From Clostridium sp. MSJ-8 (GTDB lineage: Bacteria; Bacillota; Clostridia; Clostridiales; Clostridiaceae), in contig NZ_JAHLQH010000041.1 in the NCBI RefSeq assembly GCF_018918325.1, positions 62,001 through 126,000 on the forward strand: DNA of 64,000 bases. Reading direction: 5' to 3'. The notes below the pieces were generated by a model. That model was given only the letters and a program-made list of their open reading frames with translations. It was not told the DNA's origin and made no database searches. Both the position numbers and the translations under genes were made by a program. How positions within the stretch are numbered: the stretch's first letter is position 1; each line of letters starts with the position of its first letter. Positions 19,117-28,045 of this stretch are shown here, piece by piece.

Positions 19117-20244
19117 ATGTCTATTTCATTATTGAATTTATATAATGATACAAAATCAAAATACAAATTAGAATTAGTTGCTGGAATTAATGGTGTAAAT
19201 AGGATAATAAGTTGGGTATATTATTCTGAAGATAATTCTACAATTGATTTTATTCGTGGAAATGAACTTATCTTTACTACTGGACTTGAATATAATCATA
19301 ATGAGAATTGGCTACTAGAACTTATTAAAAGTTTAATTATACATAATGCTGGTGGATTAGTTATTAACATAGGAAATTATATAAAAAACATACCTGAGGA
19401 TATTATAAATTACTGTAACAAATATAATTTTCCTCTTATTACTATGCCTTGGGAAATTCACTTAGTCGATATAATGCAAGATTATTGTAATTCTATAATT
19501 ACTGAAGAACAAAGATCTAAAAATATAGATGCAACAATAAAAAATTTATTACTAAATAGAACTCTATCCTATGAATATTATGATGTTTTATCTGAAAACA
19601 AATATGATACAGATGGTTATTATTATGTTTGTAAGATTACCTCTACTTATCCAATGCAAGATATCATAAATTCTATTTATAATATATCTTTTAATTATTC
19701 AACAATAAAATATAATATTATAACTATTAATAAAGATTATTTCTTAGTATTTCATAGCGAATCCAGAGAAATTTCTCTAAATTATTTTGAGAATTTATCT
19801 AAAAAACTCATAGAAAAATATCCTATAAAATTTTTTATAAGTTCAGCTATTAAAGGTATAAAAAATCTATCATTAGGATATGACCAATCTAATAAATGCT
19901 CATTAATTCCTTCTCCTAACAATTGTATATTCTATGATAGCTTGGGGATATACAAGCTTCTATTAGAAATTAATAAAAAAGATAGCCTAATAGAATTTTA
20001 CAATAATTCTTTAGGCAACTTAATTGAGTATGATAACAAGCACAATACAGATTTATTAACTACTTTAAAACTATATCTACTTAATAATTCAAGTATTCAA
20101 GCTGTAGCAGATGCTACATTTACTCACAGAAATACCATTAATTATAGAATAAGAAAAATCAAAAGCATTTTAGATGTTGATATTGATAATATGTCCGTAA
20201 AGATGGAACTTCTATTATCTTTTTATATAAAAAATATATTATAA
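19117..20244 (+). CDS. PucR family transcriptional regulator
   Basis: A 375-residue PucR-type regulator: N-terminal PucR domain (about 8-125; VNRIISWVYYSEDNSTIDF, ELIFTTGLEY), a middle variable region, and a C-terminal helix-turn-helix, NNSSIQAVADATFTHRNTIN-type followed by YRIRKIKSIL. PucR proteins control purine, amine or amino-acid catabolism. It is divergent from the class III aminotransferase, which is its most likely target. The start has GAGGTGATAAT before the ATG. It is unusually rich in Asn, Ile and Tyr, as are other genes here. Confidence 0.88.
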   Translation: MSISLLNLYNDTKSKYKLELVAGINGVNRIISWVYYSEDNSTIDFIRGNELIFTTGLEYNHNENWLLELIKSLIIHNAGGLVINIGNYIKNIPEDIINYCNKYNFPLITMPWEIHLVDIMQDYCNSIITEEQRSKNIDATIKNLLLNRTLSYEYYDVLSENKYDTDGYYYVCKITSTYPMQDIINSIYNISFNYSTIKYNIITINKDYFLVFHSESREISLNYFENLSKKLIEKYPIKFFISSAIKGIKNLSLGYDQSNKCSLIPSPNNCIFYDSLGIYKLLLEINKKDSLIEFYNNSLGNLIEYDNKHNTDLLTTLKLYLLNNSSIQAVADATFTHRNTINYRIRKIKSILDVDIDNMSVKMELLLSFYIKNIL

Positions 20245-20315
20245 ATTCTCACACACTATAATTATTATTTTCATAATATAATATCAATCAATAATAATTA
20301 TAATGGAGGATACAA

Positions 20316-20762
20316 ATGAATAATAGTTTATACGATCGTTCTTCATGTTGCAAGAAAAGATCTTCTTGCTCATTTGACTGTGATTGCTGCAACAACACAA
20401 AAAATAGTAACCGTTGTTGTTCAGATAATGATGACAATTCACTATTAGATATATTATCTAATAGCAACTGTGGATGTTCTACTTCTATAACATCAAGCTC
20501 AACAGCTCTATGTCCATCAAATAATAATAATCTAGTAACAGCATCATTAAATAATCTTGATGATAACTTATGTGATATTAAGGTTACTCTAGCAGAAGCT
20601 AAAGCTACACTTTTATTCTTGGCTCAAACACTATGCTCTAATGGTAATCTTACAGATACTGAAAGATCACTATTATTAAATTTAGAACAGTCACTAAAAA
20701 AAATAAACTGTAGTGTTAATGATAGTATATCAGATGTTAATTGCTTAAATTCAATACTATAA
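20316..20762 (+). CDS. Small Cys-rich, Ser/Asn-rich protein of unknown function
   Basis: 148 residues with 15 cysteines, eight of them in the first 35 residues as CC, CxxxCxCC and CC groups, then a low-complexity Ser/Asn/Asp stretch and a C-terminal half (about 85-148) predicted helical with regularly spaced Leu. There is no signal peptide or membrane helix. GGAGG lies 6 bases before the ATG, so it is a real gene. The composition recalls clostridial spore-coat or metal-binding proteins, but I recognise no family. It may be co-transcribed with pucR (71-base gap). Confidence 0.7.
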   Translation: MNNSLYDRSSCCKKRSSCSFDCDCCNNTKNSNRCCSDNDDNSLLDILSNSNCGCSTSITSSSTALCPSNNNNLVTASLNNLDDNLCDIKVTLAEAKATLLFLAQTLCSNGNLTDTERSLLLNLEQSLKKINCSVNDSISDVNCLNSIL

Positions 20763-20843
20763 CAAAGATGATCAATATTTAATTAAAATAATTATTTCTA
20801 GTTTAGTAATAAAGTTTTTTATTGTATATATCTAGATAAATCT

Positions 20844-20953
20844 TAGTATTCTTATAAATAAAAAATCGACTTGCCATTAAAAATATTACACTGTTCAAAC
20901 TAATGTGAATTTGTAATATTTAGGCAAGTCAATTTTTTATTGTTTAGAATACT
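20844..20953. repeat. Palindromic gene-end element, copy 1 (bidirectional terminator-like)
   Basis: The core is GACTTGCC (20868-20875) with GGCAAGTC (20923-20930), an inner AAATATTACA/TGTAATATTT stem, and A- and T-tracts at the base. Outer arms TAGTATTCTTATAAATAAAA and its near-complement (20844-20866 and 20932-20953) extend it. The loop resembles that of copies at 39.0, 44.8, 50.0 and 62.4 kb. It lies between convergent genes (Cys-rich protein and malQ). Confidence 0.75.
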
Positions 20954-21016
20954 TGATGAAATCAAATAATATTCATATAAAAACTATATTTTTATTGATA
21001 GAAATTTTTCAAAAAA

Positions 21017-22537
21017 CTATTCACATCTTCCTGCTCTTCTAGTTAATTGATATATCTTCTTAGCTAATCTCTTATTATAGCTCTTTGGAAGCGCTCTCCA
21101 TTGCCAGTTTCCGCTTAAAGTTGATGGGAAGTTAGTTCTTGCATCATTTCCTAAGTTTAAGAAATCTTGCATTGGTGCAATAGCAATATTAGCAACACTA
21201 TTCCATACACCTTTTATGAAGCCCCAGTTTAATCCTTCTTCTTTATTTAATCCAAGATAAGCTTTAGCTTCTTTTACTTCTTGTTTACCGCCTGTTACAG
21301 TGTACCATCCCATAAATGTATCATTATCGTGAGTTCCTGTATAAGCTATACAATTTTCAGTATAGTTATGTGGTAAATAATCACTAGTACCATCCATAAC
21401 TTCTCCTTCTTCTGCACCAAAAGCAAATTGTAATACTTTCATTCCTGGATATCCAGTTTCTTTTAAGAATTCTGCTAATGATTCAGTTTGTACTCCTAAA
21501 TCTTCTGCAATTATTTCTACTTCTCCAAGTTCTGCTTTTATTGCATTAAATAAGTCCATTCCTGGTCCTTCAGTCCATTTTCCATTTACAGCTGTTTCTT
21601 CTCCAAATGGTATCTCCCAGAATGCTTCAAATCCTCTAAAATGGTCAATTCTTAATACATCATATATCTTAAGGCTTTCTTTTACTCTTGATATCCACCA
21701 TGAATACTTATCTTTCTTCATGTATTCCCAATCATAGATAATATTTCCCCATAATTGTCCTGTTTCTGAGAACATATCTGGAGGACATCCAGCTACAGTT
21801 ATTGGGTCAAATGTTTCTTTATCTATCTTAAAGTTCTTAGGATTACTCCATGTATCAACACTATCTGTAGCTACATATATAGGAATATCCCCAACTATTT
21901 TAATGCCTTGCTCATTAACATATTCTTTAAGCTTCATCCATTGATCATAGAATAAGTATTGTAAGAATGACCAGTAATTTATTTCATCACTTAGTTCTTC
22001 TTTATATTTCTTTACAGCACTTTTTTCTCTCTTCTTGATGTCATCATCCCATTCGTTCCAACTAACTAAATCGAAATGGTTTTTTACAGCCATATATAAT
22101 GCATAATCTTCAAGCCACATAGCATTTTCTTTTTTAAATGCTTCAAATTCTTCTTTAATATCATCTAATTTATCTGATACCTTAAAGTTTTCATAAGCTC
22201 TTCTTAAAACTTTATATTGAACATCAAACATTAACTCATAGTTAACTTTTTCAAGATTATCTCCATATTCTTCATTCTTATAATCTGATCTCTTTAATAA
22301 CCCTTGTTTATTAAGAATATCAAAATCTATAAAATATGGATTACCAGCAAATGCTGAGAAACATTGGTATGGAGAATCTCCATAACTAGTGTGTCCTATA
22401 GGTAATATTTGCCAATATTTAATTCCTGATTCTTTTAAGAAATCTGCAAATTCATAAGCTTCTTTTCCCATTTTACCAATTCCATATTTACCAGGTAGAG
22501 AAGCTATATGCATTAATACTCCTGCGCCTCTTTCCAT
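21017..22537 (-). CDS. malQ: 4-alpha-glucanotransferase (amylomaltase)
   Basis: A 506-residue GH77 enzyme that disproportionates maltodextrins taken up by the adjacent ABC system. It starts MERGAGVLMHIASLPGKYGIG; catalytic-site segments are LRIDHFRGFEAFWEIP (nucleophile Asp), IIAEDLGVQTESL (acid/base Glu) and YTGTHDNDTFMGWY. The length matches bacterial MalQ. It is 24 bases downstream of malR with a short AGAGGG-type site, so both are probably one transcript with a MalR-type operator upstream. Confidence 0.96.
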   Translation of the reverse strand: MERGAGVLMHIASLPGKYGIGKMGKEAYEFADFLKESGIKYWQILPIGHTSYGDSPYQCFSAFAGNPYFIDFDILNKQGLLKRSDYKNEEYGDNLEKVNYELMFDVQYKVLRRAYENFKVSDKLDDIKEEFEAFKKENAMWLEDYALYMAVKNHFDLVSWNEWDDDIKKREKSAVKKYKEELSDEINYWSFLQYLFYDQWMKLKEYVNEQGIKIVGDIPIYVATDSVDTWSNPKNFKIDKETFDPITVAGCPPDMFSETGQLWGNIIYDWEYMKKDKYSWWISRVKESLKIYDVLRIDHFRGFEAFWEIPFGEETAVNGKWTEGPGMDLFNAIKAELGEVEIIAEDLGVQTESLAEFLKETGYPGMKVLQFAFGAEEGEVMDGTSDYLPHNYTENCIAYTGTHDNDTFMGWYTVTGGKQEVKEAKAYLGLNKEEGLNWGFIKGVWNSVANIAIAPMQDFLNLGNDARTNFPSTLSGNWQWRALPKSYNKRLAKKIYQLTRRAGRCE

Positions 22538-22561
22538 ATATATTCCCTCTTTTCTATATTT

Positions 22562-23581
22562 TTATTTATTTTTATTCTTTTTACAAGATTCTCTTTTTAT
22601 TAATTTAGTGTCTAGAATAATATGTTGATTTTGTGTTTTTCCATCTAAAAGATCTAATAGCAATGTTGCACTTTTTTTAGCCATTTCTATTCTAGGTTGC
22701 ATCACAGTTGTTATACCAGGATTATAGAATTTACTTATGTCCATACCATCAAATCCTATTAATGATATATCATCTCCTATAATTAATCCTTCATCCACAA
22801 TAGCCTTTGCAACGCCTATTGCCATAACATCCGATATACAAAAGATTGCTGTTACATCTTTATTATTTCTTATAAATTCCCTAGAGACTTCATATGCTCT
22901 TTCAGAATTATAATCACCAACTAACATATTGTTAGTATTAAATTCAATATTATTCTCTATTAATGCTTTTCTATAACCTTTTAATCTAAACCAACTGATT
23001 CCAAGGTCATTCTCTTCACCAATCATTACCGCAATATTGCGATGACCTAAATCTATTAAATATTTAATTGCTATGTATGCTGCTTTTTCATTATCTATTC
23101 CTACAGATGAATACCCAATATCATCATTAATAAATAAAGTATTTGCTGATGTTAATATAACAGGCACTTCTAATGATGCTAATTGTTCCTTACTTACTGT
23201 TTCAAAATTTCCTCCAAGGCAAATAGCTCCTCTAAGTCTTTTTTCTTTTATAAATGCCTGTAATGTTTCAAAGTCATCTGACAAAGTAAAATCATTTTGT
23301 TCTAATATCATTGTATACTTAGAATCATTGATAATTCCACCTATGATATTAGTCATTTCAGAAAATAAAGGATTAAAAACGCCCCTAACTAATATGCCAA
23401 TATGATTTGTGTTATTTTGCTTTAATATTCTAGCACTATTATTAGGAACGTAATTACTTTCTTTTATGACTGCCATAACTCTCTCTCTAGTACTCTCTTT
23501 TACATCTTGATGATTATTTAATACCCTTGATACAGTACTTACTCCAACTCCAGCTTTTTTAGCAATATCTCTAATATTCAT
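22562..23581 (-). CDS. malR: LacI family transcriptional regulator of maltodextrin genes (MalR-like)
   Basis: A 339-residue LacI/GalR regulator: N-terminal helix-turn-helix and hinge (NIRDIAKKAGVGVSTVSRVL, followed by NNHQDV and NYVPNNSARILKQ), then a periplasmic-binding-protein-like sugar domain (about 60-330). Context between malQ and the mal ABC genes points to a maltose/maltodextrin effector, which is inference. A palindromic site lies at 23624-23637, about 45 bases before the start, and a related one is in front of malE. Confidence 0.9.
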   Translation of the reverse strand: MNIRDIAKKAGVGVSTVSRVLNNHQDVKESTRERVMAVIKESNYVPNNSARILKQNNTNHIGILVRGVFNPLFSEMTNIIGGIINDSKYTMILEQNDFTLSDDFETLQAFIKEKRLRGAICLGGNFETVSKEQLASLEVPVILTSANTLFINDDIGYSSVGIDNEKAAYIAIKYLIDLGHRNIAVMIGEENDLGISWFRLKGYRKALIENNIEFNTNNMLVGDYNSERAYEVSREFIRNNKDVTAIFCISDVMAIGVAKAIVDEGLIIGDDISLIGFDGMDISKFYNPGITTVMQPRIEMAKKSATLLLDLLDGKTQNQHIILDTKLIKRESCKKNKNK

Positions 23582-23623
23582 ATTTATTGCCCCCTCATTG
23601 ATATACTATATACCTATGAAAAA

Positions 23624-23637
23624 CCGGTACCGATACC
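23624..23637. promoter_or_regulatory. Candidate MalR operator upstream of malR-malQ
   Basis: CCGGTACCGATACC contains the near-palindrome GGTACCGATACC with a central CG as in LacI-family operators. A related 12-mer (10 of 12 identical, GGGAACGATACC) occurs on the minus strand upstream of malE at 26986-27000. Confidence 0.55.
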
Positions 23638-23649
23638 AATAATTATTAT

Positions 23650-23681
23650 ACAAAAATTCCTATGTTACTAGGAATTTTTGT
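23650..23681. terminator. Bidirectional terminator after malG
   Basis: A perfect 13-bp stem, ACAAAAATTCCTA (23650-23662) with TAGGAATTTTTGT (23669-23681), loop of 6. On the minus strand the T-run falls after the mal ABC genes; it separates them from malR. Confidence 0.8.
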
Positions 23682-23728
23682 ATTTACTAAGTTATCTATA
23701 GAAATTAGTTTAATATTGCCTTTACCTA

Positions 23729-24625
23729 TTAGCCCTTTACAGCTCCAGCTGTTAAACCACCAGCTACGAACTTTTGAAGTCCCATAAATAGCACAACTAC
23801 TGGTACTGATGCCATTATAGCTGCTGCTGAATATTGAGTCCAGTTAGAAGCAAATTTATCTTTTATAAATGATTGTAAACCTGTTGCTACAGTTTGTACA
23901 CTCGGATCTTTTAATAATGATGAACTGAATATGAATTCTGAATATGCATTAATGAATGCAAATAAGAATATAACTAAGAACATATTTCTCATCATAGGTA
24001 ATACGATTTTAACGAAAACTTGCATTGTAGTACAACCATCAACATATCCTGCTTCTATTAATTCATCTGGAATACCATCCATATGACCTTTCATTAACCA
24101 TATATTATATGCACTACCACCTGCTAATAAAAGAATAATTATTAGCTTGTTATCTGTACCTGCTATTCCAACAGTATCATATAAGTTATAACATATAGTT
24201 AATATAGCTGGTAAAGCCATTGTTGTAGGGAACATTTGAAGTATTAATAAACTCATAAGTCCACCACTTCTGAATCTAAATTTTAATTTAGAGAAAGCAA
24301 ATGCTGCTGGTGTAGTTAATATTAATTGTATTGCTGCAACTGATAAACAAATTATTAATGAGTTTTTAACCCATAATAAGAAGTTAGTATCTTTTATAAC
24401 CTTTGAGTAGTTTTCAAATGTAACTTCACTTGGCCATAATTTAGTAGTAGCGAATCCTGTACCTTTAGTTAATGATGCTGCAACTATTGATAGTAATGGG
24501 AATAAAACTATTAAAACAAATATTCAAAGGAATATTCTTGAAATCCAAGCTTTTCTTTTTTCTCTGCCTGAAACTTTTTCTTCATATTTTAATACTGGTT
24601 CAGTATTGTTAGCTGACATCTGCAT
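23729..24625 (-). pseudogene. malG: Maltodextrin ABC transporter permease MalG with an in-frame TGA
   Basis: The minus strand from the ATG at 24625 (AAGGAGG nine bases upstream) reads MQMSANNTEPVLKYEEKVSG, continues to RKAWISRIFL, then meets TGA at 24524-24526 (codon 34) and continues in the same frame with IFVLIVLFPLL and no further stop for about 264 codons. The downstream part has membrane helices and the permease EAA loop (DELIEAGYVDGCTTMQVF...KIVLP), so it is a binding-protein-dependent inner-membrane permease. TGA at the start of the first membrane helix most likely replaces a TGG Trp codon. Either the gene is recently inactivated by one base or the base is an error. A fragment from the internal ATG at 24256 would lack the first helices. 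Confidence 0.85.
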
Positions 24626-24626
24626 A

Positions 24627-25559
24627 TTATTGTACCTCCTTGAATTGTCCTGATAATCTCATTTGAGCATATGAAATTATAGCAAGTAATATAAATACTA
24701 GTAATCCTATAGCAGCTGCTATATTATATTTACCTATACTACCATTTGATAACTTATAGTTAACAGATGCTAGTATATCTGTATAACCAGCATATTGGCT
24801 ATTTGCTCTAGCAGGTCCACCGGATGTAATCAAGTACGCAGAACCAAAGTTATTAAAGTTAAATGAGAATGATGAAATTAAAAGTGGATAAGCAGTTTGG
24901 GCAATTGATGGCATTGTAATTTTAACAAATTGAGTAAACTTACTAGCTCCATCAACATCAGCTGCTTCATAGTAAGTAGTTGGGATAGCTGCTAATGCAC
25001 CTAAACAAATATTCATCATGTAAGGGAATCCTAACCAAATGTTAACAAAACATAATGCAACTCTTGCCCAGAATGGATCTGATAACCATGGAATAGGTTC
25101 TCTTATAATTCTAATATTTAATAACAAGTTATTTACTGCACCATAAGTACCATTTAAAAGTCCTTGCCATGAAAGAATAGCAACAACAACTGGTAATGCC
25201 CATGGAATAATTAAAATAGCTTTATAAACGCCTCTTTCTTTTATGTGTTCATTGTTCAATAACATTGCTGTAATTAAACCTACAAAGAATGAACCTAATG
25301 TTGAAATTAAAGCAAAGATAAGTGTCCAACCAAATACAGGGAAGAATACTTCTTTAAATGGTCCATTTAAAACTTCTACGAAGTTCTTAAGACCTACCAT
25401 CTTTACATCTTCACTTGCAATATACATTGTTTTGTTTGTAAATGCTAACCATATTGTATAAGCTATTGGTAGCACTGTAAAAATAATTATTGAAATCATT
25501 GCAGGTGCCATAAAAGCTGCTGCTTTGACTCCATCGCCTTTTTTTGTTATAGCCTTCAT
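24627..25559 (-). CDS. malF: Maltodextrin ABC transporter permease MalF
   Basis: A 310-residue six-helix-type permease with helices near 15-35, 70-95, 105-130, 155-175, 200-225 and 280-300. The EAA loop is YYEAADVDGASKFTQFVKITMP, which contacts the ATPase. The frame is open further upstream to a TTG at 25580, but GAAAGGAG overlaps that position, so the ATG at 25559 is preferred. The stop is one base before the malG start region, and malE lies upstream across a hairpin. It forms the membrane pore together with MalG for maltodextrin import. Confidence 0.93.
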   Translation of the reverse strand: MKAITKKGDGVKAAAFMAPAMISIIIFTVLPIAYTIWLAFTNKTMYIASEDVKMVGLKNFVEVLNGPFKEVFFPVFGWTLIFALISTLGSFFVGLITAMLLNNEHIKERGVYKAILIIPWALPVVVAILSWQGLLNGTYGAVNNLLLNIRIIREPIPWLSDPFWARVALCFVNIWLGFPYMMNICLGALAAIPTTYYEAADVDGASKFTQFVKITMPSIAQTAYPLLISSFSFNFNNFGSAYLITSGGPARANSQYAGYTDILASVNYKLSNGSIGKYNIAAAIGLLVFILLAIISYAQMRLSGQFKEVQ

Positions 25560-25609
25560 ACTACAAAAAACTCCTTTCAAAGATAACCTAAAATATATAC
25601 GTAAATTAT

Positions 25610-25631
25610 AGAGGGGATTTTAATCCCCTCT
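25610..25631 (-). terminator. Hairpin between malE and malF
   Basis: AGAGGGGATT (25610-25619) and AATCCCCTCT (25622-25631) form a strong GC-rich stem with a tiny loop and no long U-run. Such stem-loops after a binding-protein gene often set a high malE to malFG ratio by partial termination or 3'-end protection. Confidence 0.75.
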
Positions 25632-25670
25632 TAATTGTCTTAGAAATTCAATATGAATTAGCCTAACAGA

Positions 25671-26879
25671 CTATTCCATGTTTGCTATTCCTTCTTTAAC
25701 TTGATCAACTAACTTCTTAGCAGTTTCTTCTGGAGTTTGTGTTCCAGTAATTAATGCCTTTAAGTTGTCTGCTCCTGGAGTCCACATTGCTTGAACTTCT
25801 GGAATGTTAGGCATTGGAATAGCAACTTCTGATGCTTTTACGAATTCTGCTGAGTATTCGTTAGCTTTGAATGCGTCACTGTCCATAGCTGAATTTAATG
25901 CTGGAAGTCTACTTCCTTTTTCTATTAATATATCAGTTGTGTTTTCTTGTAAGTATTCCATTAATTCCCAAGCTAAATCTGAGTTTTTAGATTTTGAGCT
26001 TACGAATGCAGCTTGTACACCCATGAATGGTTTAGCTGTTTCTCCATCTATTGTTGGTAATGGAGTAATTCCTAAATTAACTAATCCAGCACAATCTGAA
26101 ACATTCCAAGGTCCTGAAATGTAGTAATCAGTTTCTCCGTTCATGAAGTTAGCTTTAGCTATATCATCAGTAATATCAACTGATATTTCTTTCTTATCTG
26201 CTAAGCTCTTAAGGAATTCGAATCCCTTAGTTGCTCCTTCATTTCCTAATCCAATATCTGATGGATCTAATGTACCATCGTTATCTTTGAATACATATCC
26301 ACCATTTGCTGATAAGAATCCAAATGTTAAATAGAAGTCATTAGCATTGAATTGGAATTTACCGCTATCTCTTACTTCTTCCATAGTAGTTGGTGCTTCA
26401 GGAACATTATCCTTATTGTAGAATAAAGCTACACATTCAACTGCTAGTGGAATAGCATATTTAGTTCCGTTTATAGTTACAGCATCAACAGCTCCTTGTG
26501 AAACATATTCATCATCTGAAGTTTTGTAATCACTTGGTACTTCTGCAAGTACTCCAGCTTTTTGATAAGTTCCTAAGTTATCGTGTGCTAAACCGAAGTA
26601 GATATCTGGTCCTTTTGAACTTTGTAAAGCAGTGATAGCAGCTTGCATTTCTCCTGTATCTTCTACTACTTTAACATCTACATCGTTATCTTTTCCCCAT
26701 TGTTCTGCTACTGTTCTTACAGCATCAACTTCATCAGTTGATAAGTGAGACCATACAGTTAAAGACTTCTTAGAGCTTGATCCTCCCTTTTTGTCATCTG
26801 ATCCACCGCATCCTACTAATGCTGTAGTTAACATTGTTGCAGCCATAGTTGCTGCTAAAATTCTTGTACGTTTGCTCAT
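25671..26879 (-). CDS. malE: Maltose/maltodextrin ABC transporter substrate-binding lipoprotein
   Basis: A 402-residue extracellular solute-binding protein family 1 member. The signal is MSKRTRILAATMAATMLTTA followed by the lipobox LVGC, so Cys24 is lipidated; a Gly/Ser/Lys linker follows. The mature part shows KSLTVWSHLSTDEVDAV and NFMNGETDYYISGPWNVSD, typical of cyclodextrin/maltodextrin binding proteins. Strong GAGGAG site. It is the first gene of malE-malF-malG, and a LacI-type operator candidate lies at 26986-27000. Ligand assignment rests on context with malQ and MsmK. Confidence 0.93.
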   Translation of the reverse strand: MSKRTRILAATMAATMLTTALVGCGGSDDKKGGSSSKKSLTVWSHLSTDEVDAVRTVAEQWGKDNDVDVKVVEDTGEMQAAITALQSSKGPDIYFGLAHDNLGTYQKAGVLAEVPSDYKTSDDEYVSQGAVDAVTINGTKYAIPLAVECVALFYNKDNVPEAPTTMEEVRDSGKFQFNANDFYLTFGFLSANGGYVFKDNDGTLDPSDIGLGNEGATKGFEFLKSLADKKEISVDITDDIAKANFMNGETDYYISGPWNVSDCAGLVNLGITPLPTIDGETAKPFMGVQAAFVSSKSKNSDLAWELMEYLQENTTDILIEKGSRLPALNSAMDSDAFKANEYSAEFVKASEVAIPMPNIPEVQAMWTPGADNLKALITGTQTPEETAKKLVDQVKEGIANME

Positions 26880-26985
26880 AATTTTTACTCCTCCTCATAT
26901 CATCTTATTATATAAACCTTATAATAAGGCCTAATAAGCAATTACATTACCAAACATAACTTAAAATAATTTACTTAATTTACAT

Positions 26986-27000
26986 TCGGTATCGTTCCCA
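26986..27000. promoter_or_regulatory. Candidate MalR operator upstream of malE
   Basis: The minus strand reads GGGAACGATACCG, matching the malR-upstream site in 10 of 12 core positions. It is about 107 bases before the malE start, in the only long gap of the transporter genes. Confidence 0.5.
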
Positions 27001-27052
27001 AGATTATTGTACTACACCGTGGAAACATTTTCAATACCTTATTTTCATTTTT

Positions 27053-28000
27053 TTAGAATTTATTTTCACCTTTCCATAATGTAAACACTATTTTAAAGAT
27101 AGTTGCTTGATTAAAAATTCTTATGTCAAACCCTGTGTATTTCTGTATTTTATCTATTCTGTATATTAAAGTATTTCTATGAATATAAAGTTCCTTGGCA
27201 GCCTCACTAAGATTAAGTCCGCACTTAAAAAACACATCTATAGTTTTCACCATATCATTATCTAATTTTTTTAGCTTCTTATTAAAATACCCAATTAGTT
27301 CTTCTTTTTTCTTAGAATTAATATTATCCACTATTTCTTCAAATATTGTATCTTTTTCATTAACTATATCAATATCCATATCAAACTTTCTAACTACAGA
27401 TATTCTTGCATTACACTCTTCTATATGCTTCAATATATTCTTATAACCCTCAACTTTACAGTAACTTATTATAACTTTTGTAGATATATTAGTAATTATA
27501 GTTTCTTTTATACTAACAGCATGTTCATGTACAGATTCTAATTTTCCTAATAATAATATCTTGTCTTGGTATATCAATATAGGCATTTCATTTTCATCAT
27601 AGCATTCCTTTAATAAGGAAAATGCTTCTTCAAGCATATTATCAACATATATTAAAATCATATCAAATTTTGAAGATAAGCAAGGATAAGCTTCAATAAT
27701 TTCTTCTCTTTGCACAAAATTATTGCTTAATATCTCATTAATTATCATTCTTTTTTTTATGTAGCTTTCTTTAAGCACATTTTCAATATAATATTCTAAT
27801 AGAAACATTACTTTTTCTTCGCTTTTAGGAATTTGTATATATATTCTTTTATTTTCCACATTAATTATTCTTTCAATAATTTCTTCCTTAATAGTATTGA
27901 AGCTAGGAGATACATATATATCTCCTAGCTCATCTTTCATTCTAAAAGGAATTTGAGTAACTTCATTTATTTTTTCCATCATCTCAACGATTTTCTTCAT
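27053..28000 (-). CDS. CdaR/PucR-type helix-turn-helix regulator (sugar-diacid-type)
   Basis: A 315-residue protein whose C-terminal 60 residues carry a PucR/CdaR helix-turn-helix (FFKCGLNLSEAAKELYIHRN, then TLIYRIDKIQKYTGFD). The N-terminal part is a variable sensory region without a clear family motif. It lies between malE and msmK on the same strand, so it could regulate the ABC ATPase or the whole transporter set. A good GAGGTG site precedes the ATG. CdaR-like proteins activate sugar-acid genes in other bacteria; the effector here is unknown. Confidence 0.8.
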   Translation of the reverse strand: MKKIVEMMEKINEVTQIPFRMKDELGDIYVSPSFNTIKEEIIERIINVENKRIYIQIPKSEEKVMFLLEYYIENVLKESYIKKRMIINEILSNNFVQREEIIEAYPCLSSKFDMILIYVDNMLEEAFSLLKECYDENEMPILIYQDKILLLGKLESVHEHAVSIKETIITNISTKVIISYCKVEGYKNILKHIEECNARISVVRKFDMDIDIVNEKDTIFEEIVDNINSKKKEELIGYFNKKLKKLDNDMVKTIDVFFKCGLNLSEAAKELYIHRNTLIYRIDKIQKYTGFDIRIFNQATIFKIVFTLWKGENKF

Positions 28001-28045
28001 GAATACACCTCAAACTCTTATTTTATTATATTATTTTAGTACAAA

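Noticed and set aside
24524-24526. TGA read as Trp or selenocysteine in malG
   Set aside because: Other genes in the window end at TGA (azlC, yceG), so code 4 is excluded; there is no reason to expect Sec at a membrane-helix start and I see no obvious SECIS-type hairpin. Mutation or error is simpler.
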